The notes: generated by a model from the sequence alone, not told the origin. 64,000 nt of DNA from Frateuria_A yonginensis (GCF_037137055.1 NZ_JBBBNY010000015.1:1-64000), one strand, 5' to 3'; shown: positions 25,967 to 34,849, counted from the first letter of the stretch. Made by a program: numbers and translations.

Positions 25967-26755
25967 ATGTTTCCCACCCATCCGAAATGGGCGCTGGCAG
26001 CCATGCTGGCGCTGGGGTCGATACTGTCTGCCGGCTGGGCCCATGCCGCAACGCCGGCGCCGGCCACCTCCACCGGACCCATCGCATCGGTCTGGTTCAT
26101 CTGGCCCAAGGACGGCCAGGCCCGCCCCTTCGAGGCCGCGCTGAAGGCGCACGCCGCGTGGCGCAAGCAGAACGGGGAAGGCTTCACCTGGTCGATCTAC
26201 CAGCCGGTGGTCGGCAAGGACCTGGGGCACTACGTGATCCGCTCGGGCGACCACACCTGGCAGCAGATCGATGCCGACGAGAGGTGGGAGCGCGAGCGTG
26301 GCGCCGCCGAGTTCGACCGCGAAGCCGGCCGCTACGTGGAACGGGCCGAGCACTATTTCGTCAAGACCGACAGGGACCACAGCCACTGGATCCAGAGCAA
26401 CGACTACAAGTACTTCGGCGTGTACGACTTCGCAGTCAAGCCTGGCGGACGTGAAGGCGTGGAAGACGCGATCGCCAAGGTCCATGCGGCGGTCGAAGCG
26501 GCCAAGTGGCCCTACCCGTACGAAATCGCCACGTCGATCGGCGGCCGCGGTTCGTTGCTCATCGTCGAACCGATGAAAAGCTATGCGGACATGGCCGAGC
26601 CCGATCCGAGCCTGATGGACGTGCTTGCCCGCTCCCTCGGTTCCAAGGAGAGCGCGAAAGAGACCATGCACCGGTTCGACAGCGGGATCGAGAACAGCAT
26701 GTACACCATCTACCTGTACCGGCCGGATCTTTCCACGCCGTCGTCCGGGCCTTGA
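25967..26755 (+). CDS. Secreted hypothetical protein with two ferredoxin-like halves
   Basis: 262 residues. ATG 25967 is preceded by AAGGAG seven bases upstream. The first 28 residues form a signal peptide (basic MFPTHPKW, hydrophobic core, cleavage after GWAHA). The mature part appears to consist of two similar alpha/beta units: SVWFIWPKDG...HYVIRSGDHTWQQID and FGVYDFAVKPGG...SLLIVEPMKSYADM. Each looks like a strand-helix-strand-strand ferredoxin-like or NIPSNAP-like half. No catalytic motif is evident. It probably acts in the periplasm. It breaks the usual prfB-lysS adjacency and converges on prfB across a shared hairpin. Function unknown. Confidence 0.75.
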   Translation: MFPTHPKWALAAMLALGSILSAGWAHAATPAPATSTGPIASVWFIWPKDGQARPFEAALKAHAAWRKQNGEGFTWSIYQPVVGKDLGHYVIRSGDHTWQQIDADERWERERGAAEFDREAGRYVERAEHYFVKTDRDHSHWIQSNDYKYFGVYDFAVKPGGREGVEDAIAKVHAAVEAAKWPYPYEIATSIGGRGSLLIVEPMKSYADMAEPDPSLMDVLARSLGSKESAKETMHRFDSGIENSMYTIYLYRPDLSTPSSGP

Positions 26756-26778
26756 TGCCGGCAGGCCCGGCCAGCCCC

Positions 26779-26810
26779 GCCCCGGCCTCCTCCCACGGAG
26801 GGACCGGGGC
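26779..26810. terminator. Bidirectional hairpin between convergent genes
   Basis: Arms GCCCCGG (26779-26785) and CCGGGGC (26804-26810) enclose a second paired segment, CCTCC with GGAGG. This gives a 12-bp stem with a two-base bulge and a six-base loop. It sits between the convergent secreted-protein gene and prfB. No T run is present on either strand, so its strength is uncertain. Confidence 0.5.
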
Positions 26811-26815
26811 CCGGC

Positions 26816-27941
26816 TCACGCATCGATTCGTTTGGCGCCGGCGTCCAGGCCGGACTTGAGGCTGGCCTCGATGAAGTCGTCCAGGTCGCCGTCCAGCACC
26901 TTCTGCGTGTCGGTGCGCTCCACGCCCGTGCGCAGGTCCTTGATGCGGCTCTGGTCCAGCACGTAGTTGCGGATCTGGCTGCCCCAGCCGATGTCGGACT
27001 TCGACGCCTCCAGCGCATCCTTCTCGGCGTTGCGCTTCTGCAGCTCGATCTCGTACAGCTTGGCCTTCAGCATCTTCATCGCGCGGTCGCGGTTGGCGTG
27101 CTGGCTGCGCTCGGTCTGGCAGGCCACCACCACGCCGCTGGGGACGTGCGTGATGCGCACCGCCGATTCGGTCTTGTTGACGTGCTGGCCGCCGGCGCCG
27201 GAGGAACGGTACACGTCGGTCCTGAGGTCCGCCGGGTTGATCTCGATGTCGATGTCGTCGTCGACCTCGGGCGAAACGAACACGGACGTAAAGCTCGTAT
27301 GGCGGCGGTTGTCCGAGTCGAACGGGCTCTTGCGCACCAGACGGTGCACGCCGATCTCGGTCTTGAGCCAGCCGTAGGCGTAGTCGCCTTCGACGCGGAA
27401 GGTCGCCGACTTGACGCCCGCCACTTCGCCGGCGGAGACCTCCATCAGTTCGGTCTTCCAGCCGCGCGATTCGCACCAGCGCAGGTACATGCGCAGCAGC
27501 ATCTCGGCCCAGTCCTGCGCCTCGGTGCCGCCGGCGCCCGCCTGGATGTCGACGAAGGCGTTGGCCGAGTCCATCTTGCCGGAGAACATGCGCTGGAACT
27601 CGAGCTTGGCCACGCGCGCCTCGAGCCTGGCGACGTCGTCGGCGACCGAGCGGACGGTGTCCTCGTCGCCGTCGGCGGCGGCCATGTCGAGCAGCTCCCT
27701 GGCGTCCGACAGGCCCGCGGTGAGCTCGTTGATGCCGGTGACCACGGTGTCCAGGCGGGCGCGCTCGCGGCCGAGCTCCTGCGCGCGCGGCGGATCGTCC
27801 CAGACGCTGGGGCTTTCCAGTTCGCGGCTTACTTCTTCCAGACGCTCACGCTTGGTGGCGTAGTCAAAGATACCCCCTAAGCGACTCGACGCGGTCCGTG
27901 AGGTCCGCGATCTGCGCAAGGATCGGATTGGTCTCGATCAT
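26816..27941 (-). CDS. prfB: Peptide chain release factor RF2 (programmed +1 frameshift)
   Basis: Two frames make one protein of about 374 residues. Frame 0 starts at ATG 27941 (MIETNPILAQIADLTDRVES) and stops after 25 residues at an in-frame TGA (27864-27866). Translation must slip +1 there and continue with DYATKRERLEE to the stop at 26816. RF2 recognises UAA/UGA: the SPF tripeptide (RKSPFDS) and the catalytic GGQ (GAGGQHVNK) are both present. Length matches E. coli RF2 (365). RF2 level autoregulates its own frameshift. Upstream lies a U-rich stretch without a good Shine-Dalgarno. A frame beginning at 27919 would miss the true N-terminus. Confidence 0.95.
27863..27881 (-). promoter_or_regulatory. 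RF2 programmed +1 frameshift site
   Basis: Read on the minus strand, the site is CTT AGG GGG TAT CTT TGA C, the classical prfB recoding signal. The Shine-Dalgarno-like AGGGGG lies at the standard distance before the slippery CTT and the UGA followed by C. It is base-for-base what I recall of the E. coli site. When RF2 is scarce, UGA is read slowly and ribosomes slip +1 to make more RF2. Confidence 0.95.
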
Positions 27942-28038
27942 GAAAAAAAGCCGTGGTGTGGGGCGCCGGCCGGCGCTTGCAATGAACCGCAAAGGATAGC
28001 AAAGCGCCCGCCCGGCGGATATCGGCGATGCCGGCCGA

Positions 28039-29277
28039 TCAGTAGTAGAGACGGGCGCTCAGCTGCACCTGGGTCCCGTCCCTGCGGGCGGGCAGGCCGT
28101 ATTCGGGATTGTCCTTGCGCGTGCTGTCGATGCGCAGCACCTCCAAGGTCAGGCGCAGCCAGTCGTGCGGGCGCCAGTTGAGGGCGGCGGTAACGGCGTT
28201 GCCGTGCTCGCCGGCGACCGCGCCCGGGATCTGCAGCGGTGCGCTGGTGCTGAAGTGGTCCAGCCGCAGGGTCGGGCGCCAGACACCGCGGCTCCAGCCC
28301 GCCAGCAGGAAGGCGGCGCGGTAGCGGGTGGTCAGGGTCAGGCCGGGGCGCGGCTCGATCACCGTATCGCCATCCATCGCCTGGGCGATCCAGGTGACCG
28401 GTCCGGTCTGCGCCGTCGCCGCCAGGCTCCAGAAGTAGGTGTGCCAGGCGTACAGGCGATCGCCACCGGCGTAGGGCGCGAAGGCGCCGGGGTCGGCGTG
28501 GTTGTCGTAGTGCATCAGGCCGATGCGGGCGCCGTCGACGCCGCGCCAGGCGAGCGTCTGGTAGCTGCCCCAGGCGCGGCCGATGCGGCGGAACGGGTCA
28601 TACCGCCGCGGCGGCTCGCCGCCCTCCTCCACCACGACCCAGGCATCCGGTTCGCGCGGCCGGCTGCCCAGGCCGTAGGTCAGGTCGCTCAGCGACCAGC
28701 CGCGGATCGCCAGCAGGTTGCCGGCCGGCTCGTTGCGCTGGAACAACGCACCGCGCAGCTCCCAGGTGCCGCGCTCGCCGCGCCGCTCCAACCGCGCCTC
28801 CAAGCCGGTCGAGCGCAGTTCCTCGCCGATCCAGCTGTTGATCGCCGAGGGCGTGAGCGTCCAGGGGCTGGTCCAGCCGACCGCGTCGTTCTCCAGCGAG
28901 ACGGGTGGAAAGAAGCTGCCGATCTGCAGCGAGCCGCGCCAGCGCGTGGTGGAGACCGGGCGCCAGCGCAGCCAGGCCTCCAGCACGTCGATGCCCGCGC
29001 GATCGGTGGCCTGGAACTGCACGCCGGCCAGGGCGAACAGCGAGGGCGTGAGCTGGGCGGTGCCGACCAGAGCGGCGCCGCCGAAGCGTGGCGCGAAATC
29101 GCCGTCGCCATAGCGGGTCTTGCCCAGGCCGCCGCGCGTCCAGCTGGTCTGCTCCGGCGCGTCCACCAGGCGCGCGTCGAGATAGCCGTGCAAGCCCAGG
29201 TCCTGCGCCCGACCGGCCAGCGGCAATGCGGCCAGGCAGGCGAGCGCCACGTGCCGGGCGCGCGCGGACACGCTCAT
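28039..29277 (-). CDS. Outer-membrane beta-barrel (porin-like) protein
   Basis: 412 residues with an N-terminal signal peptide (MSVSARARHVALACLAALPLAGRA, cleavage near residue 24). Then come many alternating hydrophobic/polar strands such as ARIGLMHYDNHAD and WRPTLRLDHFSTS, with a terminal aromatic (SARLYY), typical of outer-membrane barrels. It resembles phosphate-selective or alginate-type porins in layout, but the substrate is unknown. The ATG overlaps the stop of the EAL-domain gene (ATGA), so it is the last cistron of the cupredoxin-EAL-barrel unit. I would expect export or sensing linked to those partners. Confidence 0.75.
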   Translation of the reverse strand: MSVSARARHVALACLAALPLAGRAQDLGLHGYLDARLVDAPEQTSWTRGGLGKTRYGDGDFAPRFGGAALVGTAQLTPSLFALAGVQFQATDRAGIDVLEAWLRWRPVSTTRWRGSLQIGSFFPPVSLENDAVGWTSPWTLTPSAINSWIGEELRSTGLEARLERRGERGTWELRGALFQRNEPAGNLLAIRGWSLSDLTYGLGSRPREPDAWVVVEEGGEPPRRYDPFRRIGRAWGSYQTLAWRGVDGARIGLMHYDNHADPGAFAPYAGGDRLYAWHTYFWSLAATAQTGPVTWIAQAMDGDTVIEPRPGLTLTTRYRAAFLLAGWSRGVWRPTLRLDHFSTSAPLQIPGAVAGEHGNAVTAALNWRPHDWLRLTLEVLRIDSTRKDNPEYGLPARRDGTQVQLSARLYY

Positions 29278-31601
29278 GCCCCCGCCCGCTCGCTGACGAA
29301 ATCGACCAGCCGCGTCGCCGGCAACGCGCGGGCGATGTGGAAGCCCTGCGCGTGGTCGCAGCCGATCGAGGCCAGGAACTCCAGCGCACCCGCGTCTTCC
29401 ACGCCCTCGGCGGTGACGCGGTAGCCGAGCCGGTGGCTGAGCTCCACGATCGAGCGCACGATGGTCTGGTCGCTCGCGTCGTGGGCCAGGTGCTTGACGA
29501 ACATCTGGTCGATCTTCAACTCGCTCACCGGCAGGTGGCGCAGATAGGCGAAGGCGGACTGGCCGACGCCGAAATCGTCGACCGCGATGCCGATGTCGCG
29601 GTCGGCCAGCCCCTTGAGCACGCGCATGGCGGCCTCCGGCTCGCCGATCACCGCGCGCTCGGTGATCTCCACGGTGAGCTGCTCGGGCGGCAGCCCGTGC
29701 AGGGAGAGCAGCTGGCCGATACGGTACGGCAGCTCGGTCTCCTCCAGGTCGCGCGCCGACAGGTTCACCGCCACGTGCAGCGACAGGCCGCGCGCCTGCC
29801 AGCGGCTCGCCTGGGCGATCGCGCTGGCGAGCGCCCACCGGGTCAGCCGCTGGATGTTGCCGGTGTCCTCCGCCAGTGCGATGAACTCCTGCGGTGGCAG
29901 GGCGCCGCGGCGCGGATGCTGCCAGCGCACCAGCGCCTCGACGCCGTCCACGCGACGGCTCGCCAGCGCGAGCTTGGGCTGGTAGTGCAGCAACAGCTGG
30001 TCCTGGTCGAGCGCCTCGCGCAGTTCGCCCATCAGCGAGAGACGTTCGGCGCGATGGGGATCGGTGGAGGCATCGTAGAACGCCAGCGCGCGCGGGGAAC
30101 CGGTCGCGACGAATTGCGCCACCTCCGCGTGCCGCAGCAGCACCGAGGCCTGTGCGCCGTCGTCCGGATACATCGCGATGCCCACCGCCGGCAGAGTGTC
30201 GATGCTCACGTTGGCTTCGGCGTAGGGTGTACCGAGCACGTCCAGGATGCGTACCGCGACGGCCACGGCCTCGGTACGGTCAACGTTCGGGAGCCACAGC
30301 ACGAACTGGGTATCCGTGGCGCGTGCCAGGTAGGCCCGTGTGGCGAGGCGCCCCAGCCGCGTGCCCATGTCGCGCATGAGCCGGTCGTACAGCGCGTGGC
30401 CCATCGTCTTGACGATCTCGGGCACGCGCGTGAGGCCGACCATCAGCAGCGCACCGTGGGTCACGCCGGCCTCGCGCGCCCGTTCGATGGCGGCCTCCGC
30501 GGCGACCCGGTTGGGCAGGTCGGTCACGTGGTCGTACAGCGCCTGCTGGCGGATGCGCTCCTCGCGCTGGCGCCCCGCCTCGGCCATGGTGCCGAAGGCG
30601 GCGGCGAGCTGGCCGAGCTCGTCGCGCCGCGCAAGGTCCGGTGGCGCGCGGTAGTCGCCGGCCTCGATCCGGCGCGCCGCTCCGGCCAGCGCCTCGACCG
30701 GGCGCGAGACGCTGCGGGCGGCCAGCCATGCCCCGAGCAGGCCCACGCCCAGACCCAGGGCCAGCAGCGCCGCCCAGGCGATCGCCAGCGAGCGCAGTGG
30801 CCGCAGCGCCTCGCCCAGCGAGTAGCCCAGCACCGCTACCACCGGCGCGCTGCTGTGCGGCTGGCTGAGGGTCTGCGCGAGCACGATGTACTCGCGGCCG
30901 TGGATGCGCCGCACCGTTGGTGCCGCCGACAGCCCTTGCCCGGCGAGGCTCGCGGCCAGGCCGGCATCGTCCACGCCGCGCGCCACGGCGGCCCAGCCGG
31001 TCGGCGACCGCACGGCGAGCTCCATGACGCCGGGCAGCGCGGACAGTTCCCTCAGGTGGGCCAGCAGGGCATCGTCGAGCGGCACGTACACCACCACCAG
31101 GCCGACCGGCTGCGGCGCGTAGATCGGCACCACCACCACCCAGAAGGCCTTGGACTGCAGTGCCACCACCGCGGCGGTGCGGCGGTCGAACGCGTGCTCG
31201 GCCAGGTCGGGGAAGGCGAACGGCCGGCCGCTGGCCTGCGCGTCGGCCGTGTCTACCTCCACGGTGCCGTCCAGGTCCACCAGTTGCATGCGTGCGGCAC
31301 CGACCCGCCGGCCATGGTTGCGCAGTACGGACAACACGGTGCCACGGTCGCGCTCGGCGATGGCCGAACGCAGTGCGTAGTCCAGCGCGAGCACCTCGAC
31401 CGTGCCTGCCACCCGCGCCGACAGGTCGTCCATCTGCGCCACGAAGGCCCGCGCGTTGATCGCGAGCTGGTGCTCGCCCTCGCGAACCAGGCTGCGCCGG
31501 GTCACGCCGTAGACCAGGCCAGCCGTGAGCAGCTGGACCGTCACGAGCGTCGCCACGAACAGCAGTGCGAGGCGGAGGCGGAAGCCGACGACCGCGCGCA
31601 T
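29274..31601 (-). CDS. Membrane sensor with degenerate GGDEF and intact EAL domain
   Basis: 775 residues. TM1 about 8-30, periplasmic sensor about 35-265, TM2 about 271-293, HAMP about 294-345, GGDEF-like about 355-510, EAL about 525-770. The GGDEF signature is replaced by TDTQF (429-433), so cyclase activity is unlikely. The EAL domain keeps its key residues: E555 of EAL, N613 (VNLS), E645 (EITE), D675 and D676 (DDFG), K696 (KID), E732 (AEGVE). Predicted role: c-di-GMP phosphodiesterase driven by a periplasmic signal. It lies three bases after the cupredoxin-like gene and overlaps the outer-membrane barrel gene by ATGA, so all three are probably one transcript. Confidence 0.9.
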   Translation of the reverse strand: MRAVVGFRLRLALLFVATLVTVQLLTAGLVYGVTRRSLVREGEHQLAINARAFVAQMDDLSARVAGTVEVLALDYALRSAIAERDRGTVLSVLRNHGRRVGAARMQLVDLDGTVEVDTADAQASGRPFAFPDLAEHAFDRRTAAVVALQSKAFWVVVVPIYAPQPVGLVVVYVPLDDALLAHLRELSALPGVMELAVRSPTGWAAVARGVDDAGLAASLAGQGLSAAPTVRRIHGREYIVLAQTLSQPHSSAPVVAVLGYSLGEALRPLRSLAIAWAALLALGLGVGLLGAWLAARSVSRPVEALAGAARRIEAGDYRAPPDLARRDELGQLAAAFGTMAEAGRQREERIRQQALYDHVTDLPNRVAAEAAIERAREAGVTHGALLMVGLTRVPEIVKTMGHALYDRLMRDMGTRLGRLATRAYLARATDTQFVLWLPNVDRTEAVAVAVRILDVLGTPYAEANVSIDTLPAVGIAMYPDDGAQASVLLRHAEVAQFVATGSPRALAFYDASTDPHRAERLSLMGELREALDQDQLLLHYQPKLALASRRVDGVEALVRWQHPRRGALPPQEFIALAEDTGNIQRLTRWALASAIAQASRWQARGLSLHVAVNLSARDLEETELPYRIGQLLSLHGLPPEQLTVEITERAVIGEPEAAMRVLKGLADRDIGIAVDDFGVGQSAFAYLRHLPVSELKIDQMFVKHLAHDASDQTIVRSIVELSHRLGYRVTAEGVEDAGALEFLASIGCDHAQGFHIARALPATRLVDFVSERAGA

Positions 31602-31604
31602 CGG

Positions 31605-32249
31605 TCAGTAGTCCAGGTGTTCGCGATCGGCAAAGCCGCGCGGGTCGGGAATCAACGGCAGCGCGAAGTCGACCTGCTCCCGGGTACCGTCGGCGCGGAT
31701 GGTCGCCTTCGTGCTCGGCTGGGTCACGCCGGGGCGCAGCTGCGGGTGCCACACCTGCACCGTGTAGCTGTCCGGCGCGAGATCGGCGAATGTCACCTCG
31801 CCGGTCGACGGCGTCACCAGGGCCTGTTGGGAGGTCACCAGCAGGTAGGCGATCATGTGGTCGTGGATGTTGCAGCCCACGGCGACCAGGCCGGCCTTGT
31901 CCAGGGTTACCGGGGGCGAGTTCTCGCCGGGCCGCAACAGGAACTCGAAGGCCTTGGCGTCGGAAAAGGAATAGACGTGGTGGCGCGTGGCGTCGCTGTT
32001 GCGGAACACCACGCGATCGCCCGGACGTACCACCTGCACGTAGGGGATGAAGGCCTCGTGGCGCTGGTCGACGTAGTGCGTGACCGGCGGCGGCGCCGGT
32101 GCGGCGGGCCCGGCCGTCGGCGTGAGCAGCACCACGGCATCGGCGACCGCGCGTCCGCCGGCATCGCCGACCCGCACCACCAGTTGGCCCGCGCACACCT
32201 GGCCTGCCCCCCCGAGCAGGAGCGACGCCACCATGAGTCGCCAGCGCAT
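31605..32249 (-). CDS. Secreted cupredoxin-like (methylamine-utilisation type) protein
   Basis: 214 residues with signal peptide (cleavage near residue 20, QVCA). An early strand region holds a Pro/Ala-rich loop. A plastocyanin-like segment follows: RPGDRVVFRNSDATRHHVYSF and GLVAVGCNIHDHMIAY. H90/H91, C126, H129 or H131 and M132 can make a type 1 copper site. The C-terminal part is a beta-sandwich (EVTFADLAPDSYTVQVWHP). It probably binds copper in the periplasm. First gene of a unit with a membrane EAL protein and an outer-membrane barrel. Copper binding is inferred from residue spacing. Confidence 0.8.
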   Translation of the reverse strand: MRWRLMVASLLLGGAGQVCAGQLVVRVGDAGGRAVADAVVLLTPTAGPAAPAPPPVTHYVDQRHEAFIPYVQVVRPGDRVVFRNSDATRHHVYSFSDAKAFEFLLRPGENSPPVTLDKAGLVAVGCNIHDHMIAYLLVTSQQALVTPSTGEVTFADLAPDSYTVQVWHPQLRPGVTQPSTKATIRADGTREQVDFALPLIPDPRGFADREHLDY

Positions 32250-32412
32250 GACGCACTCTCCCGGATTTCCCCGGCGCTAGCCTAGCGCAGGACCGCGCGC
32301 CGGCGTCAATGGCCCAGCCGGTCGAACGCTCCGTTCCGTCGACGCGCATTTGAGTCGCGCGGGCGCAGCCTTACCTTGTCCTCCACCCCATGACGCGTGG
32401 CAGGAGACCCCG

Positions 32413-33114
32413 ATGATCGAGCGCAGACCCTTCGACAGCCTCGGCAAGGCGGAGCACGGCTGGCTCAGCGCGCGTCACCATTTCTCGTTCGCCGGCTACC
32501 ATGACCCCTCGCGCATGGGCTGGGGCGCGCTGCGGGTATGGAACGACGACACCATCGCGCCGCGCACCGGGTTCCCGCCGCACCCGCACGCGGACATGGA
32601 GATCGTCACCTACGTGCGCGAGGGGGCGATCAGCCATCGCGACAACCTCGGCAACGAAGGCCGCACCGCGGCCGGCGACGTGCAGGTGATGAGCGCGGGC
32701 ACCGGCATCACCCACGCCGAGTACAACCTGGAGCCCGGCCCTACCCGGATCTTCCAGATCTGGATCATCCCAGACCGCGAGGGTGGTGCGCCCGACTGGG
32801 GCGCGCGGCCGTTCCCTACCGGCGAACGCGCCGGGCGCTTCGTCGCCCTGGCCAGCGGCCTTCCCGGGGACGCCGATGCCCTGCCGCTGCGCGCCCAGGC
32901 GCGTGTGCTGGGCGCGACCCTGCAGGCCGGGCGGACCACCGAGTATGCCCTGGGCCCTGGCCGCTACGCCTACCTGGTGCCGGCACGCGGTAGCGTCGAG
33001 CTGAACGGCATGCGCCTGGACGCGCGCGACGGGGCGGCAGTCCGCGACGAGCCGGTGCTGCGCGTCAACGCGCTGGAGGATGCCGAGCTGGTGCTGGTCG
33101 ACGTCCCCGCCTGA
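32413..33114 (+). CDS. Pirin family protein
   Basis: 233 residues from ATG 32413 with AGGAGA about six bases upstream. Two cupin halves; the N-terminal half carries the metal ligands HPHADME (two His) and GTGITHAEYN (His and Glu), as in YhhW/pirin quercetinases. Such proteins can oxidise flavonols in vitro, and some modulate other enzymes; the cellular role here is unknown. It precedes the FNT-type transporter on the same strand by 62 bases and is divergent from the cupredoxin unit. Confidence 0.92.
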   Translation: MIERRPFDSLGKAEHGWLSARHHFSFAGYHDPSRMGWGALRVWNDDTIAPRTGFPPHPHADMEIVTYVREGAISHRDNLGNEGRTAAGDVQVMSAGTGITHAEYNLEPGPTRIFQIWIIPDREGGAPDWGARPFPTGERAGRFVALASGLPGDADALPLRAQARVLGATLQAGRTTEYALGPGRYAYLVPARGSVELNGMRLDARDGAAVRDEPVLRVNALEDAELVLVDVPA

Positions 33115-33176
33115 CGACCACGCCACCGACACACCTGCCGCCCTAGCGTGTCCGCTTCGTTTTCGGAGACGAAGGC

Positions 33177-34055
33177 ATGCACGAGCAGCGGGCCCGTGGC
33201 GACCGCCCGATCGATCCCGAGGAGGCGGACGCCCGTGATGGTTTCTCGCTATCCCGCCAGGAGCAGGGCGAGGTCGAGCACAAGCGCCCGCCGCGGGTGG
33301 CGGTGCTGCACGAGACGATCCGCCTCGAGGGCGAGACCGAGCTGGGCCGGAGCCTCTCCGCGCTGGCCTGGTCGGCGCTCGCCGCCGGCCTGTCGATGGG
33401 GTTCTCGATGCTCGCGCGCGGGCTGCTGCACCGCCATCTGGCAGGCATGCACGGCGCCTTTCTGGTCGAGAGCCTGGGCTACCCGTTCGGCTTCCTGGTG
33501 GTGATCCTCGCGCGCCAGCAACTGTTCACCGAGAACACCATGACCGCGGTGCTGCCGCTGATGACCCACCCGAGCCTGCGCAAGTTCGGCTCGCTGCTGC
33601 GGCTGTGGTCGGTGGTGTTCGTCGGCAACCTGGTCGGCACCGCGCTGTTCGCCTACGGCCTGCTGCACATGCGCCTGTTCGACGAAGCGACGCGGGCTGC
33701 GCTGCTCGGTATCGGCGCCGAGGTGATGGCGAACACGCCACTGCAGATGTTCACCAAGGGCATCGTGGCCGGTTGGCTGATCGCCACCATGGTGTGGCTG
33801 GTGCCGGCCGCGGAGCAAGCCCGGGTCAGCGTCATCGTCATCACCACCTATCTGATCGCGCTCGGCGGCTTCACCCACATCATCGTGGGCTCGGTCGAAA
33901 CCCTGTACCTGGTGTTCGCCGGCGCGCTCGCGCCGGGCGGATTCCTCCTGCACTTCGCCCTGCCCACGCTGGCCGGCAACATCGTCGGCGGCAGCTGCAT
34001 CTTCGCGCTGATCAGCCATGCGCAGGTCCGCAGCGACGAGGCCGAAGCGCGCTGA
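33177..34055 (+). CDS. Formate/nitrite-transporter family (YfdC-like) membrane protein
   Basis: 292 residues. A charged N-terminal 55-residue tail is followed by six hydrophobic segments in FNT order, with the re-entrant ARQQLFTENTMTAVLPLM and the ITTYLIALGGFTHIIVGS motif. It resembles the YfdC branch of the FNT family more than FocA or NirC, so the transported anion is not obvious. ATG 33177 is preceded by GGAG about 13 bases upstream. Downstream lies a 2OG oxygenase in the same direction. Confidence 0.88.
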   Translation: MHEQRARGDRPIDPEEADARDGFSLSRQEQGEVEHKRPPRVAVLHETIRLEGETELGRSLSALAWSALAAGLSMGFSMLARGLLHRHLAGMHGAFLVESLGYPFGFLVVILARQQLFTENTMTAVLPLMTHPSLRKFGSLLRLWSVVFVGNLVGTALFAYGLLHMRLFDEATRAALLGIGAEVMANTPLQMFTKGIVAGWLIATMVWLVPAAEQARVSVIVITTYLIALGGFTHIIVGSVETLYLVFAGALAPGGFLLHFALPTLAGNIVGGSCIFALISHAQVRSDEAEAR

Positions 34056-34104
34056 GCGCAAGAACCGGATGGCATCCGGCCGGCCCCCGGGCGATCCTTG
34101 CGGG

Positions 34105-34836
34105 ATGAACGCTCCCACCGACGGCGGCGCCCTGTCCGCCGCACCGCTGGCCGACCTCGACTGGCCCGCGCTCCACGCCTCACTGGACGAGTACGGGTAC
34201 GCCCTGCTCCCGGGCCTGCTCGCCGCCGACACCTGCCGCGCGCTGGCCTCGCTGTATGCCGATCCCGCGCCCTTCCGCAGCCGCGTGGTGATGGCGCGCC
34301 ACAACTTCGGCCGGGGGGAATACCAATACTTCCGCACCCCCCTGCCCGCGCCGGTCGCCCGACTGCGGGAGACGCTCTACCCGCAACTGGCGCCGCTGGC
34401 CAATCGCTGGAACGAAGCGATGGGCCTGCCGGCACGCTACCCGCAGACGCTCGCGGCGTTCCTGGCCCGTTGCCACGCCGCCGGCCAGACCCGGCCGACC
34501 CCGCTGTTGCTGCAGTACCGTGCGGGCGACTACAACTGCCTGCACCAGGATCTCTACGGCGAGCACGTGTTCCCGATCCAGCTCGCGGTGCTGCTCTCCC
34601 GGCCGGGCTCGGACTTCACGGGCGGCGAGTTCGTCCTGACCGAACAACGCCCGCGCATGCAGTCGCGCGCGGAGGTGGTACCGCTCGGCCAGGGCGACGG
34701 TGTCCTGTTCGCCGTGCACCAGCGCCCCGTGCGCGGCGCCCGCGGCTACTTCCGGGTCAACCTGCGCCATGGCGTGAGCCGGCTGCGCAGCGGCTGCCGG
34801 CACACGCTGGGGGTGATCTTCCACGACGCGGCGTGA
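34105..34836 (+). CDS. 2-oxoglutarate/Fe(II)-dependent oxygenase
   Basis: 243 residues from ATG 34105 (MNAPTDGG); an in-frame ATG lies 36 bases earlier. It has a double-stranded beta-helix fold with iron ligands H147 and D149 (CLHQDLYGEH) and H222 (RHGVSRLRSG), and R232 as probable 2-oxoglutarate anchor. The loop FTGGEFVLTEQRPRMQSRAE is characteristic of small prolyl-hydroxylase-like bacterial oxygenases. The substrate is unknown. It converges with an SDR gene only 13 bases downstream. Confidence 0.82.
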   Translation: MNAPTDGGALSAAPLADLDWPALHASLDEYGYALLPGLLAADTCRALASLYADPAPFRSRVVMARHNFGRGEYQYFRTPLPAPVARLRETLYPQLAPLANRWNEAMGLPARYPQTLAAFLARCHAAGQTRPTPLLLQYRAGDYNCLHQDLYGEHVFPIQLAVLLSRPGSDFTGGEFVLTEQRPRMQSRAEVVPLGQGDGVLFAVHQRPVRGARGYFRVNLRHGVSRLRSGCRHTLGVIFHDAA

Positions 34837-34849
34837 GCGGCGGCCCGCT

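Noticed and set aside
29274..31601. Calling the 775-residue protein a bifunctional diguanylate cyclase/phosphodiesterase
   Set aside because: The GGDEF signature is replaced by TDTQF, so cyclase activity is not supported.
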